NCBI RefSeq assembly: GCF_008085905.1
Contig: NZ_VSFF01000002.1
Coordinates: 496,001-560,000 of the forward strand
Length of the DNA stretch: 64,000 nucleotides
Direction of reading: 5' to 3'
DNA from: Actinomadura syzygii
Lineage (GTDB): Bacteria; Actinomycetota; Actinomycetes; Streptosporangiales; Streptosporangiaceae
The notes below the pieces were generated by a model, which was given only the letters and a program-made list of their open reading frames with translations, searched no databases and had not been told where the DNA came from. Made by a program: the position numbers and the translations under genes. This document shows, in pieces, positions 41,336 through 49,652 of the stretch. How positions within the stretch are numbered: the stretch's first letter is position 1; each line of letters opens with the position of its first letter.

Positions 41336-42076
41336 CTACGGGGCGTCGAGTGCGGGCCGCGCGCCGATCGCGGGTTCGCCGTTTCCGGTGGCGGGACGGC
41401 CGCCGGGTCGGCGACGGGCTAGCGGGGCCAACGTCTTCTGGACGATGAGGTACTCCGTCACGAGCACGTTTCCGAGAATGGACGCCCATACGCAGGCCGT
41501 GTAAAGCTCGTCGAAGTCGATCGAGGGGAAGAGCGTCTTCTTCAGCACCACCCCGATGAGCAGATAACTGCGCAGCGTGACCGCCGCGAAGGTCAGGGCG
41601 TAATTGCGGATCATCCAGATCCGGTGCAGTTGCACCTCGCCCCGGCGGATGTGCCGGTAAGCCTTCGCCGCCGTGTACAGCCAGGCCGCCACGAGCAGGT
41701 AGAACGCGACCTGGACCGCCAGGCCGCCGAGGGTGGCGGCCGCGGCGAACACGGCCGCGGCGGCGGCGATCAGGATGCAGATCATGTAGATCCGTCCCGC
41801 GACGCGATGCAGCCGGGGCCGGCGGACGCGGAGCCGCGACACGAACTGGAACGGCCCGAGGACCAATGCGAGCCCGGCGGGGACGGCGTGTATTCCGAGC
41901 GACAGGTAGTGCCACGCGACGTCCGCGTCGATCGGCACGTTGCTGTCGGCCGGGTTCCCGGTCAGGTACGGCGGGACGGCGAAGCCCGCGATGCCGAGCG
42001 CCGACACGGCCAGCAGCGTCCAGAGCGTCCACCACCAGCGACGGCGGGCGGCGCGCGACAAGGATCCGGTGGTCAT
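41336..42076 (-). CDS. DUF2306 membrane protein
   Basis: 246 aa with about seven hydrophobic helices. The family signature is visible as RLHRVAGRIYMICILIAAAA and LHRIWMIRNYALTFAAVTLR, with conserved His residues that could bind haem or metal. The N-terminus is a basic stretch and one membrane helix, then a loop with WHYLSLGIHAVPAGLALVLG. The function of the family is unknown. It is divergent from the TetR gene; the 104-bp gap contains the 10-mer GACGCTAACG that also occurs twice in the hairpin before the oxidoreductase gene. Confidence 0.85.
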   Translation of the reverse strand: MTTGSLSRAARRRWWWTLWTLLAVSALGIAGFAVPPYLTGNPADSNVPIDADVAWHYLSLGIHAVPAGLALVLGPFQFVSRLRVRRPRLHRVAGRIYMICILIAAAAAVFAAAATLGGLAVQVAFYLLVAAWLYTAAKAYRHIRRGEVQLHRIWMIRNYALTFAAVTLRSYLLIGVVLKKTLFPSIDFDELYTACVWASILGNVLVTEYLIVQKTLAPLARRRPGGRPATGNGEPAIGARPALDAP

Positions 42077-42111
42077 GGGAGGACTCCAGTCCGAAGGCGG
42101 GTGGTTCCTGA

Positions 42112-42121
42112 GACGCTAACG
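42112..42121. promoter_or_regulatory. TetR-operator-like half-site
   Basis: GACGCTAACG, the same 10-mer as in both arms of the hairpin at 42932-42977. It lies in the divergent DUF2306/TetR promoter region. Confidence 0.45.
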
Positions 42122-42180
42122 AGGCGCAAGGAAATCTGGCAGTGTTAGATTTTTCTGACGGCCCGCCGTACGGTGACCTC

Positions 42181-42918
42181 ATGCCGCTGCCCTCCGAAAC
42201 CGTTGCGGCGAGGCCGTCGCTACGCGAGCGGCGTCGGGCCGTCGCCGTTCAGGAGATCGTCGGAACCGCCGAGCGCCATATCGCCGAGAACGGGCCGCAC
42301 GCCCTTTCGCTGCGCGCGGTCGCGCGCAGCCTCGGAATGACCGTGCAGGCGCTCTACCATTACTTTCCGAGCCGGGACGACCTCGTCACCGCACTCATCG
42401 CCAAGGCGTACGGCGACCTGACCGACGCCGTGCGTTCGGCCGTCGACGACGCGCCGGACGACCCGTCCGTCCCGCGCATGGTGCTGGCGGCCGAGGGCTA
42501 CCGCGAATGGGCCGTCGCCAATCCCGAGCGTTTCCAGCTCGTCTACGGAGCCCCGCTGCGCCATTACCGGGCGCCCGCCGACGGGCCCACCACCCGGGCG
42601 GTCCGCCGGATGAGCGCGGTCTTCCAGCGGGAACTGCTCGGCGGATTCACACAGGCGCAACTTGAGGCCGCCGACATCCCGGCACTCTCGCCTTCATTCC
42701 GCGACCATCTGCGGCACCTGTCGCCGGACGGCCTCGGAGCCCTCCCGCCCCCCGCGACCGCGCTCCTCCTGAACGCCTGGGGACACATGCACGGCCTCGT
42801 CGCCCTGGAGGTGTTCGGCCACACGACCTTCGTCGGTCCCCACCGGGCCGAACTGTTCCGCATGGCGATGCGGAACATGGTCGAGGACGTCCACGCCCGA
42901 ATCCCTCCCGCAGTCTGA
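42181..42918 (+). CDS. TetR-family transcriptional regulator
   Basis: 245 aa from the ATG at 42181; an in-frame GTG at 42142 would add 13 residues. The N-terminal helix-turn-helix reads LSLRAVARSLGMTVQALYHY (about residues 42-61). The ligand-binding part contains YREWAVANPERFQLVYGAPL, typical of the WHG-type C-terminal domain. It is divergent from the DUF2306 gene and followed, in the same direction, by the oxidoreductase gene; the shared GACGCTAACG sites suggest that it controls both. Confidence 0.88.
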   Translation: MPLPSETVAARPSLRERRRAVAVQEIVGTAERHIAENGPHALSLRAVARSLGMTVQALYHYFPSRDDLVTALIAKAYGDLTDAVRSAVDDAPDDPSVPRMVLAAEGYREWAVANPERFQLVYGAPLRHYRAPADGPTTRAVRRMSAVFQRELLGGFTQAQLEAADIPALSPSFRDHLRHLSPDGLGALPPPATALLLNAWGHMHGLVALEVFGHTTFVGPHRAELFRMAMRNMVEDVHARIPPAV

Positions 42919-42931
42919 ACGCTGTCGTGGG

Positions 42932-42977
42932 CCTCCGTTAGCGTCGTCGGGGGAATTCCCGACGACGCTAACGGAGG
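42932..42977. promoter_or_regulatory. Perfect 20-bp-arm hairpin over the oxidoreductase ribosome site
   Basis: Arms CCTCCGTTAGCGTCGTCGGG and its exact complement, with a 6-nt loop GGAATT. It lies between the TetR stop and the next start, and its last bases are the GGAGG ribosome site of the oxidoreductase. It may be a TetR operator, a terminator for tetR or an RNA switch. Confidence 0.7.
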
Positions 42978-42983
42978 ACTGAG

Positions 42984-43976
42984 ATGGGCAGGACGATGCG
43001 CGCGGCGGTCTGCGTCAAGGCGGGCGGCCCGGACGTGCTGGAGGTCCGCGACGTACCGGTCCCGGAAGTCCGGGACGGCTGGAGCCTGGTGCAAGTGAAG
43101 GGCACCGGTCTGAACCGTTCGGAACTGAGGACGCGCCAAGGGCATTCCCCGAGCGTCAAGTTCCCGCGCGTGCTCGGAATCGAATGCGTGGGAATCGTCG
43201 CCGCCTCGACCGATTCCGCCTTGCCAGAGGGGACGACCGTCGCCGCGGTGATGGGCGAGATGGGACGGGAATTCGACGGCGGATACGCGGAATTCGCCCT
43301 GCTGCCGAACCCGCTGCTCATGCCGGTCACCACGACGCTCGCCTGGGACGTCCTGGCCGCGCTGCCCGAGACGTACCTGACCGCGCAGGGCTCCCTCGAC
43401 ACGCTGGACCTCGCGCCGGGCGGGCGGCTCCTGATCCGGGGCGGGACGTCGTCAGTGGGAATGGCCGCCGCGTCGATCGCGTCCGGCCACGGCGTGGAGA
43501 CCGCCGCGACGACCCGCCGCCCGGACAAGGCCGACGCCCTGTCCGCCGCGGGCGTCGACCACGTGCTCATCGACCACGTGCTCATCGACGACGGCGCGCC
43601 GCTGGGCGAGAGCCTGCAAGCGGTCTGGCCCGAAGGCCCGGACCATGTCCTCGACCTCGTCGGCGCGAGCACGGTCCCGGAGTCGCTTCGCCTCGTCCGC
43701 CGAGGCGGGACGGTCTGCATGGCGGGCTCGCTCAGCGGCTGGATTCTCCAGGATTTCCAGCCGATCGCGATGATCCCGTCCGGGACCAGGCTCACCGCCT
43801 TCCACAGTGACGACGCCAAGGGCAGCGCCGACGTGTTGCAGCGGGTCGTCCAGGAGGTCGAGGCCGGTGTCTACCGGCCCAACGTCGACCGCGTCTTCGC
43901 CCTCGACGACGTCGTCGCCGCGCACCAGTACATGGAGAACGACCAGGCCATCGGAAAGCTCGTCATGATCCCCTGA
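42984..43976 (+). CDS. Zinc-independent MDR alcohol dehydrogenase / quinone oxidoreductase
   Basis: 330 aa, with an ATG at 42984 behind GGAGG. The GroES-like part contains VLEVRDVPVPEVRDG and GTGLNRSELRTRQG; the catalytic zinc ligands of true alcohol dehydrogenases are absent. The NADPH-binding motif is GGTSSVGMAA (about residue 152). It probably reduces quinones or enones, or dehydrogenates an alcohol. A 15-bp in-frame tandem duplication (43557-43586) gives DHVLIDHVLID. It is the likely third member of the TetR-controlled set. Confidence 0.87.
   Translation: MGRTMRAAVCVKAGGPDVLEVRDVPVPEVRDGWSLVQVKGTGLNRSELRTRQGHSPSVKFPRVLGIECVGIVAASTDSALPEGTTVAAVMGEMGREFDGGYAEFALLPNPLLMPVTTTLAWDVLAALPETYLTAQGSLDTLDLAPGGRLLIRGGTSSVGMAAASIASGHGVETAATTRRPDKADALSAAGVDHVLIDHVLIDDGAPLGESLQAVWPEGPDHVLDLVGASTVPESLRLVRRGGTVCMAGSLSGWILQDFQPIAMIPSGTRLTAFHSDDAKGSADVLQRVVQEVEAGVYRPNVDRVFALDDVVAAHQYMENDQAIGKLVMIP
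43557..43586 (+). repeat. 15-bp in-frame tandem duplication
   Basis: Two exact copies of GACCACGTGCTCATC, encoding DHVLI twice inside the Rossmann domain of the oxidoreductase. It looks like a recent slippage event. Confidence 0.8.
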
Positions 43977-44007
43977 CCGGCGGCGCCGCGGCGCGGAACG
44001 GCGGCGG

Positions 44008-44379
44008 CTATTCGAGGGAGCCCGCGAAGACCACGAAGTGGTCGATGCCGCCGCCGGGGGCGACGTGCACCATGTCAACACCGGACAGCAGGCTGCGGCC
44101 GTCGCTCGCCTCGTAGCGCCAGCCGAACCGGGCCCATTCCTCCGGGGCGTCCACCCGCGTCGTGCGGACGAGCCGGCACGGCGCCGCCGGGTGCCGCTGG
44201 ACCACCTCGGTGAGGAAGCCCTCGACCGCCTCGCGGCCGACCCTCCGGCCGAGCGGTCCCCAGAACACGATGTCGGGCGTGACCGCGCGGTCGAGCAGGC
44301 CCGCCCGCCGGTCGCCGTCGCTCTCGTTGGCCGCTTCGATGAAGGCGTCGACGGCGCGGGTGTGCAGATCGTCCCTCAT
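44008..44379 (-). CDS. SnoaL-like / NTF2-like protein
   Basis: 123 aa. An NTF2-like fold is suggested by AVDAFIEAANESDGDRRAGL, ALDRAVTPDIVFWGPLG-like helix and strand, RVGREAVEGFLTEVVQRHP, and the C-terminal strand GGGIDHFVVFAGSLE. The family comprises polyketide cyclases, isomerases and binding proteins. The start at 44379 has only a weak ribosome site (GGGATAG). It is a single gene with a convergent oxidoreductase downstream, 31 bp away. Different in sequence from the SnoaL protein at 6299. Confidence 0.75.
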   Translation of the reverse strand: MRDDLHTRAVDAFIEAANESDGDRRAGLLDRAVTPDIVFWGPLGRRVGREAVEGFLTEVVQRHPAAPCRLVRTTRVDAPEEWARFGWRYEASDGRSLLSGVDMVHVAPGGGIDHFVVFAGSLE

Positions 44380-44424
44380 CGTCGCAGCCTATCCCGGCGC
44401 TCGGGCCCCGGTCAGCGGCCCCGG

Positions 44425-45072
44425 TCAGCGGCCGAGGCCCGCGTCGTGGGCGCGGACGATCGCCTCCGCGCGGTCGGCGACCTGCAGTTTGGCGAACACG
44501 TTCGACACGTTGTTGCGGACGGTCTTCGGCGAAAGCCCGAGCCGCTCGGCGATCGCCGGGTTCGACAGGCCGAGCGCGATCAGTTCGAGGACGTCCCGCT
44601 CCCGCGCGGTGAGCTGCGGGAACGGCTCCCCGGCCGGACGGGCCGCCGCGATCCGCGCGAAGTAGTCCGTGACGCGCCCCGCCAGCGCCGGGCCGAAGAT
44701 CACCTCGCCGCCCGCGACCGCCGACACCGCGCGCATGATCTCGTCCTGGTCGGCGCCCTTCACCAGGTAGCCGCGGGCTCCGGCGAGCATCGCGGCGAAC
44801 ACGCTCTCGTCGTCCTCGTGCATGGTCAGCACGAGGACGCCGGTCTCCGGGCGGGCCGCGAGGATCCGGCGGGTCGCGTCGACCCCGCCGAGCCGCGGCA
44901 TCTGCAGGTCCATGACGACGACGTCGGGGTGCAGGCGTCCGGCCATCTCGACGGCGACCGCGCCGTCCGGTGCGGTCCCCACGACCTCGACCTCGCCGGT
45001 GGACTCCAGCATCAGCCGCAGGCCGTCCCGGTACACGGGATGGTCGTCGGCGAGCAGCACCCGGGGCGTCAC
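44425..45072 (-). CDS. NarL/LuxR-type response regulator
   Basis: 215 aa from the GTG at 45072, which overlaps the kinase stop by 4 bp. The receiver domain has LLADDHPVYRDGL, the phospho-acceptor Asp in VVVMDLQMP (near residue 54) and Lys in GYLVKG. The LuxR helix-turn-helix reads TARERDVLELIALGLSNPAI, then AERLGLSPKTVRNNVS. It pairs with the histidine kinase just upstream. GGGAC-type repeats in the promoter region of this pair (47211-47326) suggest autoregulation. Confidence 0.92.
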   Translation of the reverse strand: MTPRVLLADDHPVYRDGLRLMLESTGEVEVVGTAPDGAVAVEMAGRLHPDVVVMDLQMPRLGGVDATRRILAARPETGVLVLTMHEDDESVFAAMLAGARGYLVKGADQDEIMRAVSAVAGGEVIFGPALAGRVTDYFARIAAARPAGEPFPQLTARERDVLELIALGLSNPAIAERLGLSPKTVRNNVSNVFAKLQVADRAEAIVRAHDAGLGR

Positions 45073-47192
45073 TGCGCGCTCCGCGCGAGCGGCAGCGGCT
45101 CCGGCGCGGCGGCCGGGCGCGGCTCCAGCGGCAGCACGGCGCGGACGCGCGTCCCCCCGCCGGTCCGCGGCGTCACCGCGCAGTGCCCGCCGAGCTCCTC
45201 GGCCCGTTCCCGCATCCCGACCAGGCCGACGCCCGCGAGCGCGCCCGGCGGGACGCCCCGCCCGTCGTCGATGACCTCCACCTCCAGCGTGTCCCCGGCC
45301 GCCTCCAGCCGGACGTCGCAGCGCGCCGCCGCCGCGTGCCGCGAGACGTTCGCGAGCGCCTCGCCCACGATCCGGTACGCCGCCTCCTCGGCGGCGGCGG
45401 GCAGCGCCGCCAGCTCGCCCGCGCAGGTCAGCCGTACCCGCAGCGTCCGGCCCTGGAACCGCTCGGTGAGCTGCTCCACCGCGCCGACCAGGCCGAACTG
45501 GTCCAGCGACGGCGGACGCAGGTCGTGCACGAGGCGCCGCACGTCCGACAGCACCGCCGACAGGTCGGCGCGGACCGACTGGAGCGTCGCGTCGGCGGCG
45601 TCGCCGTCGCGCGGCGCGAGGTTGCGGGCCGCCTCGATCTTCAGCGCCGCCGCCGCGAGCGACGGGCCGAGGCCGTCGTGCAGGTCGCGGCGCAGCCGCC
45701 GGCGCTCCTCGGCGATGCCCGTCACGAGCTGCTCCCGGCTGCGCTGCAGCTCCTCGGTGAGCGCGGTGGCGCGGGCGGCGGCCGCCGCCTGCCGGACCAC
45801 GTCCGCGAGGAGGCGCTGGTCGGCGGCCGGGAGCCGCGAGCCCGTCCGGGGCACCAGCGCCAGGCGGCCGATCGCCGCGCCCCGGTAGCCGAACGGCAGG
45901 ACGACGACGTCGTCGCGGGGCGTCCCGTGCTCGACCACGGAGGTGCGGCCGTCGGCGCGGTCGAGCTCCACCCGCACGTAGGGGGACCGGAACGACTCCG
46001 CCACCACCCGCGCCACTTCGAGCAGCAACTCGTCCGGCTCCATGGACCGCTCCAACCGGCGCGCCAGCGCGGACACCACGTCGTAGGGCTCGGCGCGTCC
46101 CGTCACGATCCGGTTCACCCACCGCTGGAGCCGCAGCCGCAGCGGCGCGTACAGGACGGCCACCACCCCGGCGGCGGCCACGGCGGCGAGCGGCTCGTCG
46201 ATGAACGTCCCCACGCCGACGAACACCGCGACGTCGATGCCGATCACGGCGGCCGCGAGGGCGGCGTACAGGAGCGTCCAGCCGAGCAGGAGGTCCGCGT
46301 CGTAGAGGCGGTAGCGGGCGACCGCGACCAGCACGGCAGCCGCGATCGCCGCGTGCATGAGGACCAGGGAGACGTCGCCGATCCACCAGTCCACCGACGG
46401 CGGCGTCACCTCCGTGAGCACCATGCCCGACGCGATCAGGACGACGTTGGCGACCAGCGCCAGGAGCATCCACCGCAGTTGCGCCCGCCGCACCGGGTCC
46501 GACCGGCGGAACCGGACGGTGAACGCGGCGATCGACACCCCGAAGGACAGGAGGAAGCCGATCCAGAACGCGAGGCCCGACACGGGCCAGATGCCGTGGG
46601 GGAGCGGCGGCGTCAGCGGGTCCAGCGGAACGTCCCGCAGCCCCGGCGCGAGCGGCTCGCCCTTGGAGAAGACGTCCCACGGCACCATCAGCAGCGCCAC
46701 GACCCCGATGGCCTGCGCGGTGATCGCCACCCCCACCGGCCACCGCCAGCGGCGCGACGGCAGCCGGCCGTCCGGGAAGAACATCAGCGTCAGCGGCACG
46801 ATCATGTTGATCATGGGCCCGAAGCGGCCGCCCGCGTACACCGCGAACGCCGTCAGCGGCAGGTCGCCGCCGTGCTCCAGCACCGACAGCGACGCGTACG
46901 CGGCGCCGACCCCGTCCAGGACCGCGATGGTCCCGCCCGCCAGCATCAGCCAGGTCAGCGGGTGCCGCGGCAGCCGCGTCGCGAGGACGCCGCCCGCGAC
47001 CGCCACCGGCAGGCCGGACAGCGACGACCCCCAGTGCGCCCAGTCCAGCGGGTCCGGCGGCCGGGCGCCGCCCGCCAGCAGGACGTCCAGCCAGACGGTC
47101 GCGACGCTCGCCGCCGCGCACAGCACGGCGACCGCGATGGCGGGCGGCCTCAGGAGCCGCTCGCCCCGAGGCGCCGGGCGGGCGCTCCTCAT
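45069..47192 (-). CDS. Membrane sensor histidine kinase (HisKA_3 type)
   Basis: 707 aa from the ATG at 47192 (MRSARP); the frame is open 156 bp further, but that sequence is the promoter region. Membrane helices fill about residues 20-300. A GAF-like part follows (RRLERSMEPDELLLEVARVV). The phospho-His box is RRDLHDGLGPS (near residue 505), the N-box is GEALANVSRHAAA and the G-box is VIDDGRGVPPG. It forms a two-component system with the response regulator whose start overlaps its stop. The stimulus is unknown. Confidence 0.9.
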   Translation of the reverse strand: MRSARPAPRGERLLRPPAIAVAVLCAAASVATVWLDVLLAGGARPPDPLDWAHWGSSLSGLPVAVAGGVLATRLPRHPLTWLMLAGGTIAVLDGVGAAYASLSVLEHGGDLPLTAFAVYAGGRFGPMINMIVPLTLMFFPDGRLPSRRWRWPVGVAITAQAIGVVALLMVPWDVFSKGEPLAPGLRDVPLDPLTPPLPHGIWPVSGLAFWIGFLLSFGVSIAAFTVRFRRSDPVRRAQLRWMLLALVANVVLIASGMVLTEVTPPSVDWWIGDVSLVLMHAAIAAAVLVAVARYRLYDADLLLGWTLLYAALAAAVIGIDVAVFVGVGTFIDEPLAAVAAAGVVAVLYAPLRLRLQRWVNRIVTGRAEPYDVVSALARRLERSMEPDELLLEVARVVAESFRSPYVRVELDRADGRTSVVEHGTPRDDVVVLPFGYRGAAIGRLALVPRTGSRLPAADQRLLADVVRQAAAAARATALTEELQRSREQLVTGIAEERRRLRRDLHDGLGPSLAAAALKIEAARNLAPRDGDAADATLQSVRADLSAVLSDVRRLVHDLRPPSLDQFGLVGAVEQLTERFQGRTLRVRLTCAGELAALPAAAEEAAYRIVGEALANVSRHAAAARCDVRLEAAGDTLEVEVIDDGRGVPPGALAGVGLVGMRERAEELGGHCAVTPRTGGGTRVRAVLPLEPRPAAAPEPLPLARSAQ

Positions 47193-47210
47193 CGGCCCAG
47201 CTTGACCCGT

Positions 47211-47326
47211 GGGACGTCCCGCCTGCCTGGGGCCGGTGTCCCGGCGCGCTGGGACACCGGTCACCGCCGGGAAGGGCGCCGGACGGGGCGCGTCCGCCGG
47301 ACCTGTCACTGGGCGCCCGGGACATC
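47211..47326. promoter_or_regulatory. Cluster of GGGAC-type repeats in the divergent promoter region
   Basis: Contains the palindrome GGGACGTCCC (47211-47220), a perfect 10-bp inverted repeat CCGGTGTCCC / GGGACACCGG with an 8-bp spacer (47233-47260), and CGGGACATCGGGC (near 47318-47330). NarL-family regulators such as DevR bind GGGAC half-sites, so this is a likely target of the adjacent response regulator. Confidence 0.45.
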
Positions 47327-47389
47327 GGGCACGGAGCGTCATGGTCACCGGCGGCGCGCCCCTGCGCCGCCCAGTCCCGGGAGAGACCG

Positions 47390-48022
47390 ATGACCACGCA
47401 CGCCCAGCCCGGCTCCATTTACTCGCCGGATCCCCACGACTCCGCGCCCGGCGGACTCCTGCTCCGCGCCCGCCTCACCGGCATCGCCGTCGCCGCGGGG
47501 GCCACCACCTGGATCTCCGCCCTGCTCTACACCGGGAACCGGATGAAGGAGGAGGTCATCCCGGTCGAGATCTGGGGCAGCATGGCGTTCATGCTGGGCG
47601 CGCTGTCGCTGGTCGCGCTCGTGCTGTCCACGAACGCCACCGGGCGTCGCAAGGGCCGCTACATCGCCAAGGTGGAGCTGGTCCTGATGGCGGCCGCGGT
47701 GGTCTGGTGCCCGCTCGTGATCGCCTACCCCGACGACACTCCCGCCTGGGTGATCCCCTTCGACATGTGCTGGCCGCTGTCGATGATCGGCATGTTCGTC
47801 ATCGGCGTCGCCGTCGTCCGGGTCGGCCGCTTCCGGGGCCTGCTGCGCTGGCAGTTCCTGCTCTGCGGGCTGTGGCTGCTCGTCGCCGGGGTGGGGCAGG
47901 GCGTGCTCGGCGACGACGGCGGCTCGTATCCGGGGACGGTCTGGCTCGGCCTCTCCTACGGGGTCCTCGGCCTGCGCCTCGCGGTGACGCCCCGTGTCGT
48001 GCTGCCCGCCGCCGACCGCTGA
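47390..48022 (+). CDS. Six-helix membrane protein of unknown function
   Basis: 210 aa from the ATG at 47390, with GGGAGAG upstream. After a hydrophilic leader of about 25 residues there are about six hydrophobic helices (for example LTGIAVAAGATTWISALLYT, MAFMLGALSLVALVL, VELVLMAAAVVWCPLVIAY, MIGMFVIGVAVVRVG). No family is recognised. It is divergent from the two-component system and shares its promoter region, so it may be the sensor's target. Confidence 0.7.
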   Translation: MTTHAQPGSIYSPDPHDSAPGGLLLRARLTGIAVAAGATTWISALLYTGNRMKEEVIPVEIWGSMAFMLGALSLVALVLSTNATGRRKGRYIAKVELVLMAAAVVWCPLVIAYPDDTPAWVIPFDMCWPLSMIGMFVIGVAVVRVGRFRGLLRWQFLLCGLWLLVAGVGQGVLGDDGGSYPGTVWLGLSYGVLGLRLAVTPRVVLPAADR

Positions 48023-48372
48023 CCGGGGTCGGGCGGAGACGCCGATGAGCTCGCCGGTGGGTTGCATCGAAGCCCGTCCGCACGGGGACGGGCGGTCTTC
48101 GACGGGAGCGGGGGCCCCGAACCCACCGGCGCACCGCTAGGTGTTGAGGTTGTCAACACTTTCGTCGACCTATCTGTCTCGGCCTGCGGGCCTTGGTAAG
48201 TGACTTTCAGAGAAAGCGCAGTTCAGAAGCGATATTCGGGAGATACTCCAGGGTGTCAAGGGCTTGTTTGTGTTGACAAATACAACAGAACTCTCCATGC
48301 TTGGAGCCGCTCCGGAGTGGCGGTGCGCCTCCGGAGCCGGTCCCGGCGGCGAGGCGAAACGGAGAGAAACGC
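48023..48372. promoter_or_regulatory. 350-bp gap with two operator-like repeats
   Basis: No gene seen. The region turns A+T-rich from 48140 to 48300, as a promoter would. It contains the perfect inverted repeat GTGTTGA-GGTTG-TCAACAC (48141-48159) and a related element TTTGT-GTTG-ACAAA (48267-48280) that includes TTGACA, a good -35 hexamer for the following operon. The -10 is not obvious (CATGCT at 17 bp). Confidence 0.5.
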
Positions 48373-48684
48373 GTGCAGAAGGTCTACGCCCTGTACAAGC
48401 TGAAGCCCGGTGTGACGGCCGAGGAGTACGTCGAGTGGTCCAAGACCGTCGACCAGGAGATCACCCGGCGGCAGCCCTGCGTGCGCAGCTTCCGCGTGTT
48501 CCAGCTCGCCGGGTCCCGCGGCGGCCCGTCCCCGTGGGACGTCGTCGAGGACATCGAGGTCGAGTCCTGGGACGCCTGGCAGGAGTGCCTGACGACGCCC
48601 GAGATGGCCGACGTCGTCGCGGGCTTCCGCAAGATGGTCGACCGCGAGTCGGCCATCACCGTGTTCGGCAGCGAGATCGCCTGA
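48373..48684 (+). CDS. REDY/HapK-like small alpha+beta protein
   Basis: 103 aa from the GTG at 48373, preceded by GGAGAG. The sequence QKVYALYKLKPGVTAEEYVE, then QPCVRSFRVFQLAG and VEDIEVESWDAW, is the pattern of dimeric alpha/beta-barrel proteins related to Dabb/EthD and the REDY-like family. Their roles vary from monooxygenase to ligand binding. It is the first gene of a four-gene operon with an LLM oxidoreductase, an aminotransferase and an HMG-CoA-lyase-like enzyme; 5 bp separate it from the next gene. Confidence 0.75.
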   Translation: MQKVYALYKLKPGVTAEEYVEWSKTVDQEITRRQPCVRSFRVFQLAGSRGGPSPWDVVEDIEVESWDAWQECLTTPEMADVVAGFRKMVDRESAITVFGSEIA

Positions 48685-48689
48685 CCGGG

Positions 48690-49652
48690 ATGGGAACGAT
48701 GTCTTCCACGCCGCCGCCGTCCAGGCTGTCGGTCGGGGCGCCGAACGCCCCGGACATGCTCGTCCCGTTCGCCCGCCGCGCCGAGGAGCTCGGCTTCGGC
48801 GGGATCTGGACGCAGGACACGCTCAGCGCCGCCAACTTCTCGCTCGACGGGCTGCACGTCCTGTCGTACCTGGCCGCCGTCACCGAGCGGCTCCGGCTCG
48901 GCATCGGCGTGCTGTACTCCGGACGGCGGAACCCGGCCGTCCAGGCCCGCGAACTCGCCACCATCGACCAGCTCTCCGGCGGGCGGCTCACCGTCGGCAT
49001 CGGCGTCGGCCTCGCCTACCACCGGGAGAACCTCGCCGCGCTGGGCATCCGGACGGACCGGCCGGTCCAGCGGCTGATCGAGGGGATCGGCGTGATGCGG
49101 GCGCTGTGGAGCCAGTCCCAGGCGGCGTCCTACGACGGCGAGATCTACTCCTTCTCCGGCATCGGGACGCAGCCGGCGCCGGTGCAGGTTCCCGGCCCGC
49201 CGATCTGGATCGGGGCGCGGGCCGAGCCCGCGCTGCGCCGCGCCGTCCGCATCGCCGACGGATGGACCGGCGCCGCTCCCGTCGCGACCGACGACTTCCT
49301 CCAGCAGCTCGCGTTCGTCCAACGGGAGATGGACGAGCAGGGCCGCGACCCGTCTAGCTTCACCATCTCCAAGAGCGTCTACGTCGCGGTCGAGAAGGAC
49401 GAGGAGGAGGCGCGGCGGCGTCTGATCCCCGCGTTCGAGCGCGCGTTCGGCGGCAACCCGGTCTACGACGCGGCGAGCATGACCGACCGGGTCGCCGTGT
49501 TCGGCCCGCCGGACCGCTGCGCCGAGCAACTGGCCAAGCTGCTCGACGCGGGCGCGGACGAGCTGATCCTCTACCCGCTGTACGACTCGGCGGAGCAACT
49601 GGAGGCGTTCGGCCAGCTGGTTCCGGCGCTGGCGGGGGCTTCACGCCCGTGA
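48690..49652 (+). CDS. LLM-class flavin (FMN/F420)-dependent oxidoreductase
   Basis: 320 aa from the ATG at 48690; an ATG 9 bp later is also possible. The luciferase-like TIM barrel shows FARRAEELGFGGIWTQDTL, LRLGIGVLYSGRRNPAVQAR, TIDQLSGGRLTVGIGVGLAY and PVQVPGPPIWIGA. Actinobacterial members use F420 or FMNH2 to oxidise or reduce secondary alcohols, imines or ring substrates. The cofactor is not decided by the sequence. Its stop overlaps the aminotransferase start by 4 bp. Confidence 0.87.
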   Translation: MGTMSSTPPPSRLSVGAPNAPDMLVPFARRAEELGFGGIWTQDTLSAANFSLDGLHVLSYLAAVTERLRLGIGVLYSGRRNPAVQARELATIDQLSGGRLTVGIGVGLAYHRENLAALGIRTDRPVQRLIEGIGVMRALWSQSQAASYDGEIYSFSGIGTQPAPVQVPGPPIWIGARAEPALRRAVRIADGWTGAAPVATDDFLQQLAFVQREMDEQGRDPSSFTISKSVYVAVEKDEEEARRRLIPAFERAFGGNPVYDAASMTDRVAVFGPPDRCAEQLAKLLDAGADELILYPLYDSAEQLEAFGQLVPALAGASRP

